This document shows, in pieces, positions 44,732 through 56,658 of a stretch of DNA of 64,000 bases. The stretch covers positions 3,759,550 to 3,823,549 of the forward strand of contig JAESIW010000200.1 in NCBI GenBank assembly GCA_016802295.1, given 5' to 3'. A program made the translations under genes and the position numbers. Under the pieces are notes generated by a model. That model did not search any database. It worked only from the letters and a program-made list of their open reading frames with translations, and had not been told where the DNA came from. The DNA comes from Brachionus rotundiformis (Eukaryota; Rotifera; Eurotatoria; Ploima; Brachionidae). Each line of letters opens with the position of its first letter. Position 1 is the first letter of the stretch.

Positions 44732-47700
44732 ATGTCAGAAAAACTAGCCGTTGAGAAAATTTACCAAAAAAAGACCCAACTTGAACACATTCTTCTAAGA
44801 CCAGACACTTATATTGGAAGTGTCGAGCGTCTTGAGCAAGAAATGTGGATATGGGACTTTGAGCAGGAAAAAATGATAAAAAAAAACATAAAATATGTGC
44901 CAGGCTTGTTCAAAATATTTGATGAAATCATAGGTAAAATGAGCTTAAATGATAATTGTAATAATTGTAATAAATATCAATATTTTTAGTCAATGCAGCT
45001 GATAACAAGATTAGGGACAGCAGCATGACTGTGATCAAGGTTAACATAGACAAGGCTCAGAATATGATCAAGGTGTACAATAATGGCAAAGGCATTCCAA
45101 TTGTTGAACACAAACACGAAAAAGTGTTTGTGCCGAGCTTAATTTTTGGTCATTTGCTGACTTCAAGCAACTACAATGATGCAGAAAAAAAAGTCACCGG
45201 TGGCCGTAATGGCTTTGGTGCAAAACTCTGTAACATTTTTAGTACAAAGTTTATTGTCGAAACTTCGTGTAAAGAGAGTAAAAAATACTTCAAACAAACT
45301 TGGCAATCAAACATGAGCAAAACTGCTGAGCCAACCATAAAACCGAACAAAGACCAGGATTTTACATGTGTCACTTTTTACCCGGATTTGTCCAAATTCG
45401 GCATGGAGAGTCTAGAAGAGGACACCATAGCTCTTTTGGCCAGACGAGCCTATGACGTAGCAGCATCTACTCGTGGAGTCAAAGTCTATCTCAATGATAA
45501 AAAACTGCCTATCAACAAGTTTGAAGATTACTGCAAATTATATGTTTCCAATAACACCAATGAGTCCGATATTCTGGGCTCGAATAGCCAGGCAAAAATT
45601 TTGTATGACAACCCAAATCCAAGATGGGAAGTTGCCATTTCTTTTTCAGATATTGGCTTTCAACAGGTTAGCTTTGTGAATAGCATAGCAACTACTAAAG
45701 GTGGTCGTCATGTGGATTACATTGGCGACCAGATTGTCAAATATCTCAGTGAAGTGGTAAATAAAAAAAGTGGTAAAAACAGCACTCATGTCAAGCCATT
45801 CCAAATAAAAAACCATATATGGCTATTTGTGAACTGTTTGATTGAAAATCCGGTCTTTGAGTCTCAGACCAAAGAATGCATGTCTTTGCAGATTAAAAAC
45901 TTTGGCTCCAAATGCCAACTTTCTGAAGAGTTTTTGAAAAAAATTGCCTCTAAATCAGGCATTGTAGATCGAGTGTTGAATTGGTTAGCTTTTAAAGAAA
46001 AGACAGACTTGGAAAAAACAGGTTCCAAATCAAAACAGAGCAAAGTAAGAGGAATAGCTAAGTTGGACGATGCCAACAATGCTGGAACTAGGGATTCTTT
46101 GAATTGTACTTTGATTCTGACTGAAGGAGATTCGGCTAAGACTTTGGCTGTTGCCGGATTGGGTGTACTAGGCCGTGATAGATATGGTGTTTTTCCACTT
46201 AGGGGTAAAATGTTAAATGTTCGCGAAGCCACTGCCAAACAAATTCTTGAAAACAATGAAATAACCAGCATATGTAAGATAATAGGGTTAAATTTTAAAG
46301 AAAAATACGAGTCAAAGGACTCGCTTAAAAGTCTTAGATATGGAAAAATAATGATAATGACAGATCAAGATTTTGATGGTTCACACATCAAAGGGCTGAT
46401 AATAAACTTTATTCATCATCAATGGCCTAACTTGTTAAAGCACGGATTTGTTGAGGAATTCATTACACCGATTATTAAGGTGTTCAAAAACAGTGTTGAA
46501 AAGGCTTTTTATTCCATGCCCGAATTTGAAGAATGGCAGCAATCGACAACTGATTGGAACACTTGGAAAATAAAGTACTACAAAGGTTTGGGTACATCGA
46601 CATCCAAAGAGGCCAAAGAGTATTTTTCTGACATGAATCGGCATTGCATTAAATTTGAGTATACTGGCACAAGAGATGATTTGGCCATTCAGTTGGCATT
46701 TAACAAAAAGTTAGTTGAAGAACGCAAAGATTGGTTGACCAGATTTATGGAAAGTAGAAATTCAGAAGGAAACAGCTATCTTTATCAAAAGGACACAAAA
46801 AAAATAAACTATTCACAATTTATAAATAAAGAGTTGGTTTTGTTTAGTAATTTGGATAATGAGCGTTCAATACCAAGTCTTGTGGACGGGTTCAAACCTG
46901 GTCAACGAAAAGTCCTCTTCGCTTGTTTTAAGCGAAATCTGCAAAAAGAAATTAAGGTGGCTCAGCTGGCAGGCTCAGTTGCAGAGCTTAGCGCTTATCA
47001 TCATGGTGAACAATCTCTTATGGGAACCATAATTAATCTGGCACAAAATTTTGTCGGAAGCAATAACATAAATTTACTTTTACCAATAGGTCAGTTCGGC
47101 ACCCGGCTCCATGGTGGCAAGGATGCGGCAAGTCCGCGTTACATATTCACAAATTTGTCACCTCTAACCAGACTATTATTCAACCCAAAAGATGATCCTT
47201 TGTTGAATTACTTGAATGACGATGGTCAAACTGTAGAGCCAGAGTACTATTGTCCAATTTTACCTATGGTACTAGTAAACGGAGCCGAAGGAATAGGCAC
47301 AGGATGGGCTGTTAAAATTCCCAATTTTAATCCAAGGGAAATAATTGAAAACTTGGTCAGATTAATAAAAGACCAGGACCTAAAATCCATGAAGCCTTTT
47401 TATAAAAATTTTAGGGGTGATATTGACAGATTGGATGATTCTCATTTTTTAGTTAATGGTGAAATAGCCCTTATTTTTGATGATAATGATACAAAAAATG
47501 ATTATACTGTTGAAATAAGTGAGCTGCCAGTTGGAACTTGGACCCAGGTTTACAAGGAATCTGTCCTAGAGAACTATCTGCACGGTTCTGATGCAAAAAG
47601 TGAGGGAGTCAAAGCGGGACCTTCTACTCCTCTCATTAATGACTACAAGGAATATCACACGGACTCAACTGTCCGCTTTTTGGTAAAAATGAGCACTAAG

Positions 47701-49410
47701 CAATACCAAAATGCGCTCGATCAGGGTGGACTACATAAATTTTTCAAAATTCAAAAATCAATCGCTCTGACCAATATGGTTTTGTTTGATTCTAAAGGAT
47801 GTTTAAAGAGATATGAATCTCCGTTGGAGATAATCAAGGAGTTTTATGATGTAAGGCTAGGTTTTTATGTGAAGCGAAAAGAGTACTTGGAAGCCATGCT
47901 GGGAGCTGAGAGTGCCAAGTTAAACAACATTGCCAGATTTATAGTCGAAAAGATTGAGGGAAAGATAAAGGTCGAAAATTTAAAAAAGAAAGATTTGATT
48001 AAAATGCTGGCTAGCAAGGGCTTTGAGTCGGACCCGGTCAAAAAATGGAAAGAAAAGATCCTAAAGGAAAAAGGAATTACTGGTGAAGTTGAATTGGAAT
48101 CTGATTTTTCAGATGGTGGTCATGACTTTAATTATTTGCTCTCGATGCCCATTTGGAACTTGACTTTGGAAAAAAAGGAAGATATTATCAAGCAACAAAA
48201 GACTAAATTGGCCGAGCTTAAAGAAATCCAGTCCAAAAGTGCCAAAGACTTGTGGCTCGAGGATTTGGAACAATTTAAAACTGCATTGAAGAACTTTGAG
48301 GACAAAGAGAGAGAAGAAAACGAGGCATCCATAAAGAAAAATATCAAAATTCAGAAAAATGCTAAGAATTTACGCCACGAATACATGCCTGACCAGAATG
48401 GAGAAAGGGTAGTGGCCAAGCCTGATGCTCAGCTGATTGCCAAAACTGAAAAAGATGCTCAGCTTAAAACGCTTACCAAAGCGAAAAAGGAAGAGAATAA
48501 AACCATATCTTTGGTCGATGTGATTACCGCTGAGGGCAAATTGGACGAAGAAAAGCTCAAGTTTATTGAGGAATTTTCAAACAATTTAATCAATCCAAAT
48601 AAATCCAAAGCCGCCAAAGCTGTAAAGACACCTAAAAAGGTTGTAGAAAAAAAACCTAATGAGAGTGATAAAAACGATGATAAAAAAGAGGAAAAAATTG
48701 ACTCAAAAGTAAAGAATTCGGCAACTAAAAAAAGAGAAAAGATTGTCATTAACACCGACGAAGAGGAGAGCTTTGATGAAGAAATTTTGGAAAAAAGTGC
48801 TTCGGGTGAAAAAAGAAGCTCTAATCGAGCCAAAAAAAATATCACATATAAATTCAGCGAAGAGTCCGATGAAGACAATGATGAAGATATAAAAATGGAT
48901 CATAGTTTTACAAAAGCACAAAGCTCAGATGACCAAATGGAAGCTGATTTGGTGAATCAAAATCAAAGTATGGATCAAGTGGATAAAGATGAAAGTGATC
49001 CTAAAGATTCGAGTGATGCCAAAAATGATTCAGATGATGGTAAATCAGCAAAATTGGTAAACAAAAAAGCTAATAGAGGGTCAAAAAAAAAAGATCCCAA
49101 GGAAAATGAGGCCAAAAAAAAGCCAAGTCCTAGGAAAAAGAAGGATACAAGCCAAGCTGTTAAAAATAAAAACACCAAAAAGAAAATTTCAAGTGAAGAA
49201 GAGGAGTCTGATGATGAAGATTCCGATTTTGAGTGTAAAAAAAAATCAAAAAAATCTACTAGTAATAAAAATTCAAGTGGAATAAAACCTACTTCAAAAC
49301 GCAAGAAGATTGACTCTGATGAAGAAACCGAAAAACCCAAGAAGACAAGAAATAAAAGACCAAAGAGTAAATTGAATGATAGTGAGGATGAATTGAATAA
49401 ATTGGACTAA
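44732..49410 (+). CDS. TOP2: DNA topoisomerase II
   Basis: Exon 1 (44732-44933) and exon 2 (44990-49410), separated by a 56-base phase-1 intron that restores KIFDEIIVNAADNK, encode 1540 residues (human TOP2A 1531). The GHKL ATPase has YIGSVE, NAADN and GGRNGFGAKLCNIFS. The TOPRIM domain has LTEGDSAKTLAVAGL, PLRGKMLNV and MTDQDFDGSHIKG. The breakage-reunion domain has SPRYIFTNLSPLTRLLF, whose Tyr is the active-site residue that links to DNA, and IGTGWAVKIPNFNPREI. The C-terminal region after about residue 1200 is a Lys/Asp/Glu/Ser-rich tail typical of eukaryotic type II enzymes. The enzyme decatenates and relaxes DNA in the nucleus using ATP. It is complete. Confidence 0.98.
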
Positions 49411-49919
49411 ATTTTTTAAAAGATAAATTTTTGCTGTAAAATTATTTTGTAAAATAATTTCTTTAATTTTTTTAAAAATTTTTTAATAAAATTGAATTGT
49501 TCTAAAATAATATCTTTCTTACTATCATTTGTAATAAAACAAATATTTTGAATTATTATTTAAGTCTTTTAATGGTAATGTTATTAAAATAAAATGTATA
49601 TATTACGTAAATAAAGTTTTAAGATTAAGATTTTATTAAATTATACTTTCAAATTTAATAAAATAAAAAAATATTTTATATAGAAAAACCACTATATAAA
49701 CTTTTAATTTCAAAAACAAAAGGAGATTAATTTGGAAAAGATTGACTTTTTTGAAACCATAAAAATCGGCATGTAATTATTAGTTATGTTATTAATATTG
49801 AAATAAAAAACAAAATTACTAAACTAAGGAACGAATGAATTTTTTTATTTCTAATATAATAAAAAAGGTACATGAATAAAAAAATTAATACAATTTATAT
49901 CAAATTAGAGCAAAAATGA

Positions 49920-50332
49920 TTAAATATCGACAAAAATAATATTCACTTTTTTACTTTCTTTTTTGTTTGTTTGATCCAACTGGTCTACCGCGTTTTTTTT
50001 AACTGCGGTCTCTTCAAGACGAATTTTTTTTGATATTGGCTCTTGTACAGGCGGATCATCCGAGTCTGATTCTTCATATTCGCTGATTTTTTCTTTATAA
50101 TTTTATTCCAAATTTGCAAGTGTATAGTTAAGATTCGTTTACTTTTGGCTTTGGATGCTAAATAGAATTGGTTTTTTGAATTCTACCAGGTTCTGAATGC
50201 TTAACTTTTTCTGTAATACCATAAATGAAGATTTCAGTAAAGTCTAGATGGTCGCTGGCATATATAGTAAGCCCTGTATTCTTTTCTTTGGAAGTTGCCA
50301 ATTTGCTGATACCACAAAAATTATTTAATAGG
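49920..50332 (-). CDS. Probable small gene of unresolved exon structure
   Basis: Two exon-like frames on the minus strand agree in phase: 50187-50332 (acceptor ACTAG|CC, donor CCTG|GTAGAA) and 49920-50092 (acceptor TTATAAAG, ending at TAA). The first reads SLLNNFCGISKLATSKEKNT and then GLTIYASDHLDFTEIFIYGI; the second is acidic/Lys-rich (EESDSDDPPVQEPISKKIRL), like a nuclear-protein tail. Additional coding-like pieces upstream (about 50400-50570, including MRFLTEITETLNAKIVENII) may be earlier exons, but I could not join them without breaking the phase. Function is unknown. It may be real, a pseudogene, or mis-modelled. Confidence 0.4.
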
Positions 50333-50579
50333 CTAGTTTTTCAGAAATATCAGTAAAAGAATATGCCAAACAATTTTATTTTGACTAAACCTTTTTTCGG
50401 CTAACATAAAATACTGAATTTGGTGACAAATTTAATTTCATTTTTTGAATAAAAAAAGTTGATTTTACTAAATTCTTATAAGAGCCAATTCAGGCCAGTT
50501 TTCAACCCAATTATGTTCTCAACAATTTTAGCATTTAAAGTTTCAGTGATTTCAGTCAAAAACCGCATTAAGTCAACAA

Positions 50580-51855
50580 TTAAAAAAATTAAAATTTTTA
50601 ATTTTTAAATCAAAACCACCTACAAGGCAAGATTCGCAAGCAAAGTTCTATTCCTCACTTTTGACCAATGTGACACTCTTTTCTAATTGGAGTTTTTGAG
50701 CTGTGTGAAATTGTTTCGACAAAAGATGGCGGGTGAGGATAAGAACAATTTCAAGAAAACATAAGGGCTCAATTCATCAAATAAAAAAGCCATAAATTCT
50801 CAATCTAGCTACGAGTTTAGACCACTGCAGCCGCCAAGGCTATACTATTACGGGGTGATTGGTTCAGATAATTCAGATTCAGCGATAATTGGACCAAAAA
50901 ACCCTTGACCCAAAAGGCTCAAGACCAGTGTTTGCAAGAGATTTATTAAAGTTTCTTTGTACTTATTTTTAATTTCAAAGTTTTTTTTTGTTCATGAGAC
51001 TTAGATCTAATAAATAATGATAATGATAATAATAATTTGACAATTTTGTTTGAGTAAGAGATCAACTAAGGTTGGTTTTCTTTACATAAGTTTTGTATTT
51101 GTTTCTTTCTAAAAATAAAGTAACATTATTAGTGGTAATGTCGAGCCAAAGTTTAAAAGTAAATGAAGACGCTCATATAATCCAAAGATATTAAATTTTA
51201 AAGCTTTCAATTTAAATATTCTTTTCTATCGAAATAAAAGTATTCAAATAAATTTAGTTTGGTTTTTCTTTTTGAGCAAAATTGGATTTGCTATTGTGGT
51301 AAATACACCACAATGATCAATATTTTTAAAAATATTTCGATTGAAGAAATATAAAAAATCCAAAAACAGAATTACAGTTTAGGAAAATTGATTATATGTC
51401 ATCTTATATGAAATTTGTAATAAAGCTATAAACAACAAAAGACCATACTTTTCAAGCATAAAAAGAGAAATTTTTATTAAATGGTAATAAAGAAGGTTAC
51501 AAAGTGGTTGCATCGTGGTCATGTATAAGATATATATGATAATTACCAAAAAAATAAACATGTATTTCCTGAAAAAGATAAAAATTACTACTACAGATAA
51601 TTGTTGATAAGTTGAAAAAAAAATCATAACACACCAAATAACCAAAATTCTAATCAAATAAATCATAGGAAATGAAAAGGATCTTATTAGGACTACTAAT
51701 ATGCATTATATTTGACAATTTATCTAATTTTTTAACTCAATAAAGAATTTATATAAAATTTTACAAATTTTTTATTATTTTTTTAGTTTGTTATTTGTGT
51801 AATTTTTACGTAATATGACCTGTTTAAAAAAAAAGAGAAACAAAACAAATAAAAC
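50580..51855. other. Spacer downstream of the Hox gene
   Basis: No gene is supported. A less AT-rich patch at about 50620-50950 contains ATGGCGGGTGAGGATAAG but no extendable frame. A perfect inverted repeat ATTGTGGTAAATACACCACAAT lies at about 51293-51314. A minus-strand frame at 51379-51666 is hydrophobic low-complexity and not convincing. Confidence 0.4.
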
Positions 51856-52914
51856 TTAAATTTGGTTGAAAATAGGCTGAGCAGCGCCTTTAGCCATGGT
51901 GATCTTTGCCACATCATTCAGACTTGATATTTTATTGTCTTTTTTCCACTTCATTCTTCGATTTTGAAACCAAATTTTTATCTGTCTCTCAGTTAGACAA
52001 AGTGAGTGAGCTATTTCGATTCTTCTTCGCCTGGTCAAATACCTATACAAAAATTGAATTTAAAAAAGTAATAATTCACAATAATAAAAGTTCGCGATCA
52101 TTTTTCAACAATAATGGACAGTTAAAAAAATATAAAAAAAAATTTTTTATCAAATAATTAATCAAAATTTTCACTCTTAGGATTTCTTTTCCTTTTCTAT
52201 TTTATTCTGCAAAAATTTTTAAACTGACTTAACATAAGACTTGATAATGGCAAGCATTGTTTTTTTCAAATAATAAAAAGTTTCTTAATAAATTTTTAAT
52301 GAAAAAAAATTTTAATAGTTAAACTCTTGAAAATGATTGTTAATATTTGATCATAAACATCAGTCAATTAGCCTAATTTACTTGTTGAAATGGAATTCTT
52401 TTTCCAGTTCCAAAGTTTGGTACCTCGAGTACGAAGTTCTAGTCCGTTTGCTATCATAAATATCGGTCTCTAGGATATAAAAAATTTAATGTATTTCCAC
52501 AATGGCTTGCTAGCTCATACCATAATCGCTGCATCCATGGTTTTTTTTCATCCAGGGGTAAACTTTTACATCATTTGCATCCAAGTGTTCAGATTTCTTA
52601 GCATTTTCATCCGAATTGGTGCTTACGTTCAATCTCAACGGCTCGACCACATCACAGCCCATAAAGGAACCAGTCGAGTCCCGGTAACCATCATCTATTT
52701 CAAGCTCCTGATACTGACTGATCAAATATTGTGCGTCGTTTGACATGTATGGACTGGCAAAAGTTGAAAAAGCAATCTGGGAATAATTGTCATTAAAACA
52801 TCCATTCGTAGCATTTTGATTGAGTAGACCTGGTTTTTTAAAATTATGAATCGCATTAGTTGATAAATTAAAATTGCTTGTATGATAGGAGAGATTGTTC
52901 TGGTAATCAGTCAT
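51856..52914 (-). CDS. Hox protein, central class, Hox5/Scr-like
   Basis: Three exons (52521-52914, 52382-52469, 51856-52042) with consistent phases give 222 residues. Introns are 51 and 339 bases. A hexapeptide VYPWMKK (YPWM at 119-122) precedes a complete homeodomain (about 138-197): SKRTRTSYSRYQTLELEKEF, HFNKYLTRRRRIEIAHSLCL, TERQIKIWFQNRRMKWKKDN. The TSYSRYQTLELEKEFHFN and LCLTERQ combination is closest to Scr/Hox5 and Antp-class central genes; Lox5 is an alternative. The second intron splits the codon of homeodomain residue 24 (Lys instead of the usual Arg), an unusual place for a homeobox intron. No other Hox gene lies in the window. The factor should specify anterior-trunk identity; ortholog assignment needs a tree. 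Confidence 0.93.
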
Positions 52915-53864
52915 TTTGCCAAGCGAGCATTAAAGTATGCAAAAAAGTCCAAGATTTATTGCGCAGAGCCAATTTTTCAAAATACAAAATTAAAAGTTAT
53001 TTATTAAGAAACTAGTTTTTGGTCGTTGGAAATTCAATTTATTAGACAAAAGTGAACTGTGATTTATTGCTGGCAAGTTTTGCATACAATCTTGACGATA
53101 AGGCTATATCTTAATTAATGTCGTGTGTGAGACTCAAACAATGAGATAGGTTTTAATTGGATTTTTGATGCTGAGTTAAAATTTTTAATTTTATCATTAG
53201 ACCAATAGCTTTAGATTTATTCTCATAAGGAACATTTTTTATAAATATTTATTCGACAAAAATATATAAAGATATAATTATTTTTTGATTATTTATTTGT
53301 GTCGATGGTTTTACGGTGAAAAAGAAAAATTGTCGTATTGCGTGATAAGCTAATTGGAATTTTATATGTTCGGAAAAGAAGCGCCAAAGTTCAAAATGGA
53401 AAGCAAGCGTTAGTTGGCATTTATTTTTGTTAAATGAGGCACGCAGTGTCCATGGCCAAAAGTTCCGATTGGAAAAACAAATCTCCAATTTTGGCTTAAG
53501 GGAACTTTTTTTTCGTACATAATTGTAGATAAATTGAATAACCTTAAAAATAAAGAATAGGTTGGAAAATATCCTCTTTGGTAAAATCTAGTCAGTAATT
53601 TAGCCTTAACAAAGTAAAACCTTGGTCTTCAGTTGCTTTAATAAAGTTAATAAATATATATTTAATTTAGATAAAAAATAAAAGTAAAAAAAAAATTTTA
53701 TTTGAACAAAAAGACCAAAAAGTATGTCTCTTCTTTAAATATAAATTTTAATCGATCCGGTTGTAAGCTTTTCCTTTAATATAATGAGAGGTGCATGTAA
53801 GGCAGACCAGCATGTGAGACCAGGAAAAGATCCAGCTGTTGCGTTTGTAAATGAGAAAACAAAT

Positions 53865-53898
53865 CCTTCTCTAGAGAATCACAAATCTTTAGAGAAGG
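53865..53898. other. Thirteen-pair hairpin in an AT-poor patch
   Basis: CCTTCTCTA and TAGAGAAGG are perfect complements. Inner bases extend the stem by four more pairs (GAGA against TCTT, including one G-T), leaving the loop ATCACAAA. It lies in a 150-base patch of balanced composition that also has a 75-codon frame of no recognisable family. It could be a decayed transposon end or a structured RNA. Confidence 0.4.
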
Positions 53899-55289
53899 TG
53901 CTCCAATTTGGCAACACCATTTCTATTTTACCTAATTGTACTTATTTTGTTCACTTGATAAGTTTTTGTTTTGATATGATCCAAGATTTTGCTAAGTTTA
54001 TCTTAAAATAACCATTGTCCAAAATACATTTCAGTATTTATTTTGATTTATATGTTTTTTTTAGAAATAAATAAAACTATTTATTTAGTTCTTTATTATT
54101 AAATTGTTTATGAATCTAATCAACCGTCTCTTTTAATGAGGATTTTGAGATGTGTGACAAATTTTTGGCTCATTGATCTAATGGTAATAACCTTGGTAAA
54201 GAATTTAAGATTTTTATCTTTATTTTTCAAAATTTTTTCATGAGATAAAGAATATAAAAATTTGATGCCATTATTCAGTAATTTTGGATAAAGATTTTCT
54301 CACTCTCTTTGGTGTCTTTGGCTCGATCAAATATTTTCTTAGCTTATTAGCTAGATATTACTTTTTTCAAATAAATCGATCAATTTTTTAAATGATAAAA
54401 ATCTACTTTTTATTTTTTTAATCTTTTTTTTATAATATTTAAAGAGTTTTTTACTTAAACGTTAAGTTTCTACCAAATATTTAGCTCTAACTCTTTCCAT
54501 CTTTACTTTAAATTAAAAACATCTCCAATAAACATCCTTATCGCATTACCTTTAGTTTTTTTTTTATTTCTATACCCTTCCTAATCTAATTAATTAGATT
54601 TGTTTAAATAATCGATTTTTTATTTCTAAATTTTATTTTAAATTTTAAGATCGAAAAAGGATATTCTAATTAAAAAAAAAATTTATTTGATTGTTTTATT
54701 TAAATAGATAAGATACATTTTTGATCAAATCATCTTTCTTATCTCACACATTTAATTAAATTAAAAAGCATTGTTTCCACAGCATAATTTTTTCGCATGC
54801 TGCAGTATTTTTTTGAACACTTTGGTGTATATTTTCTACTTTGCTGATATCTTTTAAAAATGGAATTGTAAATTTAAGAACAAAAAATGACATAAAGGTA
54901 AATAAACTTTTTTTAATTTAAAAAATTGATTTGAATTTAATATATGAAAATTTGACAATCACTAATTCTTTTTTATGAAAAAATTAGGACTAAGGTTTTT
55001 CCTTTATATCGGAAAAAATAAACAAAATTAAAAATATAAATATTGAAAATCTTGGTCATGTTATAAAATTTGTAAATGAGGTTAGGAGCAGTTATGGTCT
55101 TTAGAAATTGAAATCATCAGAAATGAATTCTATCCAATAATGAGAATATTTGATTAAAAATTATTAGATAATTAGATAGTGAAGGACAAGAGGTTTTAAC
55201 AAATCAAAAATATATTGTCTAATCCTGGCAAGAATTCATGTTAGGAAAAGACTTAGAATTTTAATATCAAAAAATTATATTGCAAAAAA

Positions 55290-55636
55290 TCAACAGCTCT
55301 TTACAGCCCGGCTTTTGCAGAGTTGTGTCTTTGGTCAGTGGAACGTTCATCATAAACAGCGCCACTCATCTAAGCACTTAATGACCACGACCTCGGCAAC
55401 TATTCGGACCTGTTTGGAACCGCAAACCAAGGGGCTCCTCCTCTCACTTGAGAAAAAGCCTTAACTTAAGGCTTCCAAAGTTGCGACTACCTCCCGAATA
55501 GAGGTTCAGCAATATAGCAGATTCCCGCTACTTCCGGATTCAGTACTGGATGATGGCCTAAGTCAGCAGCACCCTGATAGGCCAAGACTTGAACAAAGAC
55601 CCTTAGGTGTATGTACCTCCATACAGTTATAGCTAG
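55290..55636. other. GC-rich, heavily structured island, possible ncRNA or retroelement UTR
   Basis: About 340 bases of balanced composition inside AT-rich DNA, without an open frame. It holds a dense series of stems: GGTC/GACC (55333/55386) enclosing AGTGG/CCACT, GTTTG-GAACCG-CAAAC, AAGCCTTAACTTAAGGCTT (55456-55474), ACCTC/GAGGT (55489-55505), a compound stem GGCCTA..TCAG / CTGA..TAGGCC (55555-55583), and GTATG/CATAC (55609-55624). It could be a structured RNA, a LINE untranslated region, or a SINE head. I cannot assign it to a known RNA family. Confidence 0.45.
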
Positions 55637-56658
55637 AAATTTACAAAATGAAATAATTTAAATGACCAAAATGACATCCTATTTTTCCCATTTGGTAAAA
55701 CTATTAATGATTAACTAATTTAGTTGATTTTAATTATAATTATATTTTAAATTTTTAAAATAACTTTTAAAATTTGACCAGCTAATATCTCAAAAAATGA
55801 TAGTTTTATTTCTAAAATTCAAAATTTTTTTAAAGATTATGCTTATAAGAATTATATGATTTTAAGAATAACTTTTAGCTTGTTTGATTCAAAAAATAAA
55901 AAATACATTCTTATTAATAGTTTTTTTTAACAATTGATTTCAACTCTGAGATGAGTCTTTATTTATTAAATGTATACTTTCTTTAAAATAAAAGACATCC
56001 TTATATTTTGTTGATGCTGGATCCAATTATTACTTAAGCTAGACCTTTCTTTTTAAAGTACTTAAGATAAAGGAGCAAGCTTTTGATAAAGCATAATTGA
56101 TAAATTAACTTGAAGGTGTTTTTGTTATTCTTGAATTTAGAAGATTGTTTATTTTAGATAGGAATTAATCTTTTTAGGAAAAATTATCTAAAATTTGCTT
56201 TTAATTAATAAATAAGATAAAAATATTTTCCTTTAATTTTTCAATTTTTTAGATTTTTTTATTATTGTAACTTTAATGCATTTATTTTTTATTGTCCAAA
56301 AATTAACTTTTAAAACCTTCTTTCCTAGCATTTATTTGTAATGAAAAAAATATATTAATCTAAAAAATTATTAATTTTTTTTGGCCGTACTGGCTGTGAT
56401 ATCAACTCAACATTTTAGAATAAAAATAGATTTTTAGTTGGCATAAAGTCAAACATTGGAAAATTTAAGCTTAGCTACATTAAATTACCAAAATTAGATT
56501 AAAATTCAGTTTACCAATTAATAAAATTATTTATGACACTCTTTTATTCAATTCTAAATTTTTTAAACACAATATACAATTTTAAAATTATAATTATCAA
56601 AACTATGTCTAATAGAATTCAATTCAATCGTTTATTAAAACTGTAAAAATCGGAAAAA

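Larger units (their letters stand above)
52915..56658. other. Long gene-free interval upstream of the Hox gene
   Basis: About 3.7 kb without a supported protein gene. It should contain Hox regulatory sequence on the left. It also holds a small less AT-rich patch at 53784-53935 with a strong hairpin, and a GC-rich structured island at 55290-55636 (both listed separately). The rest is AT-rich. Confidence 0.45.

Noticed and set aside
51379..51666. Minus-strand hydrophobic 95-codon ORF
   Set aside because: Ile/Phe/Leu-rich reading of AT-rich DNA, overlapping no other signal; hydrophobicity alone is expected by chance here.
53784..54011. 75-codon ORF starting MRGACKADQHVRPG
   Set aside because: No family, no partner exon, and the second half is AT-derived hydrophobic sequence; the ORF overlaps a strong hairpin.
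55539..55558. 5S rRNA-like segment in the GC island
   Set aside because: Only a short stretch resembles the 5S internal promoter; the rest of 5S rRNA is not recognisable, so a 5S gene is not claimed.
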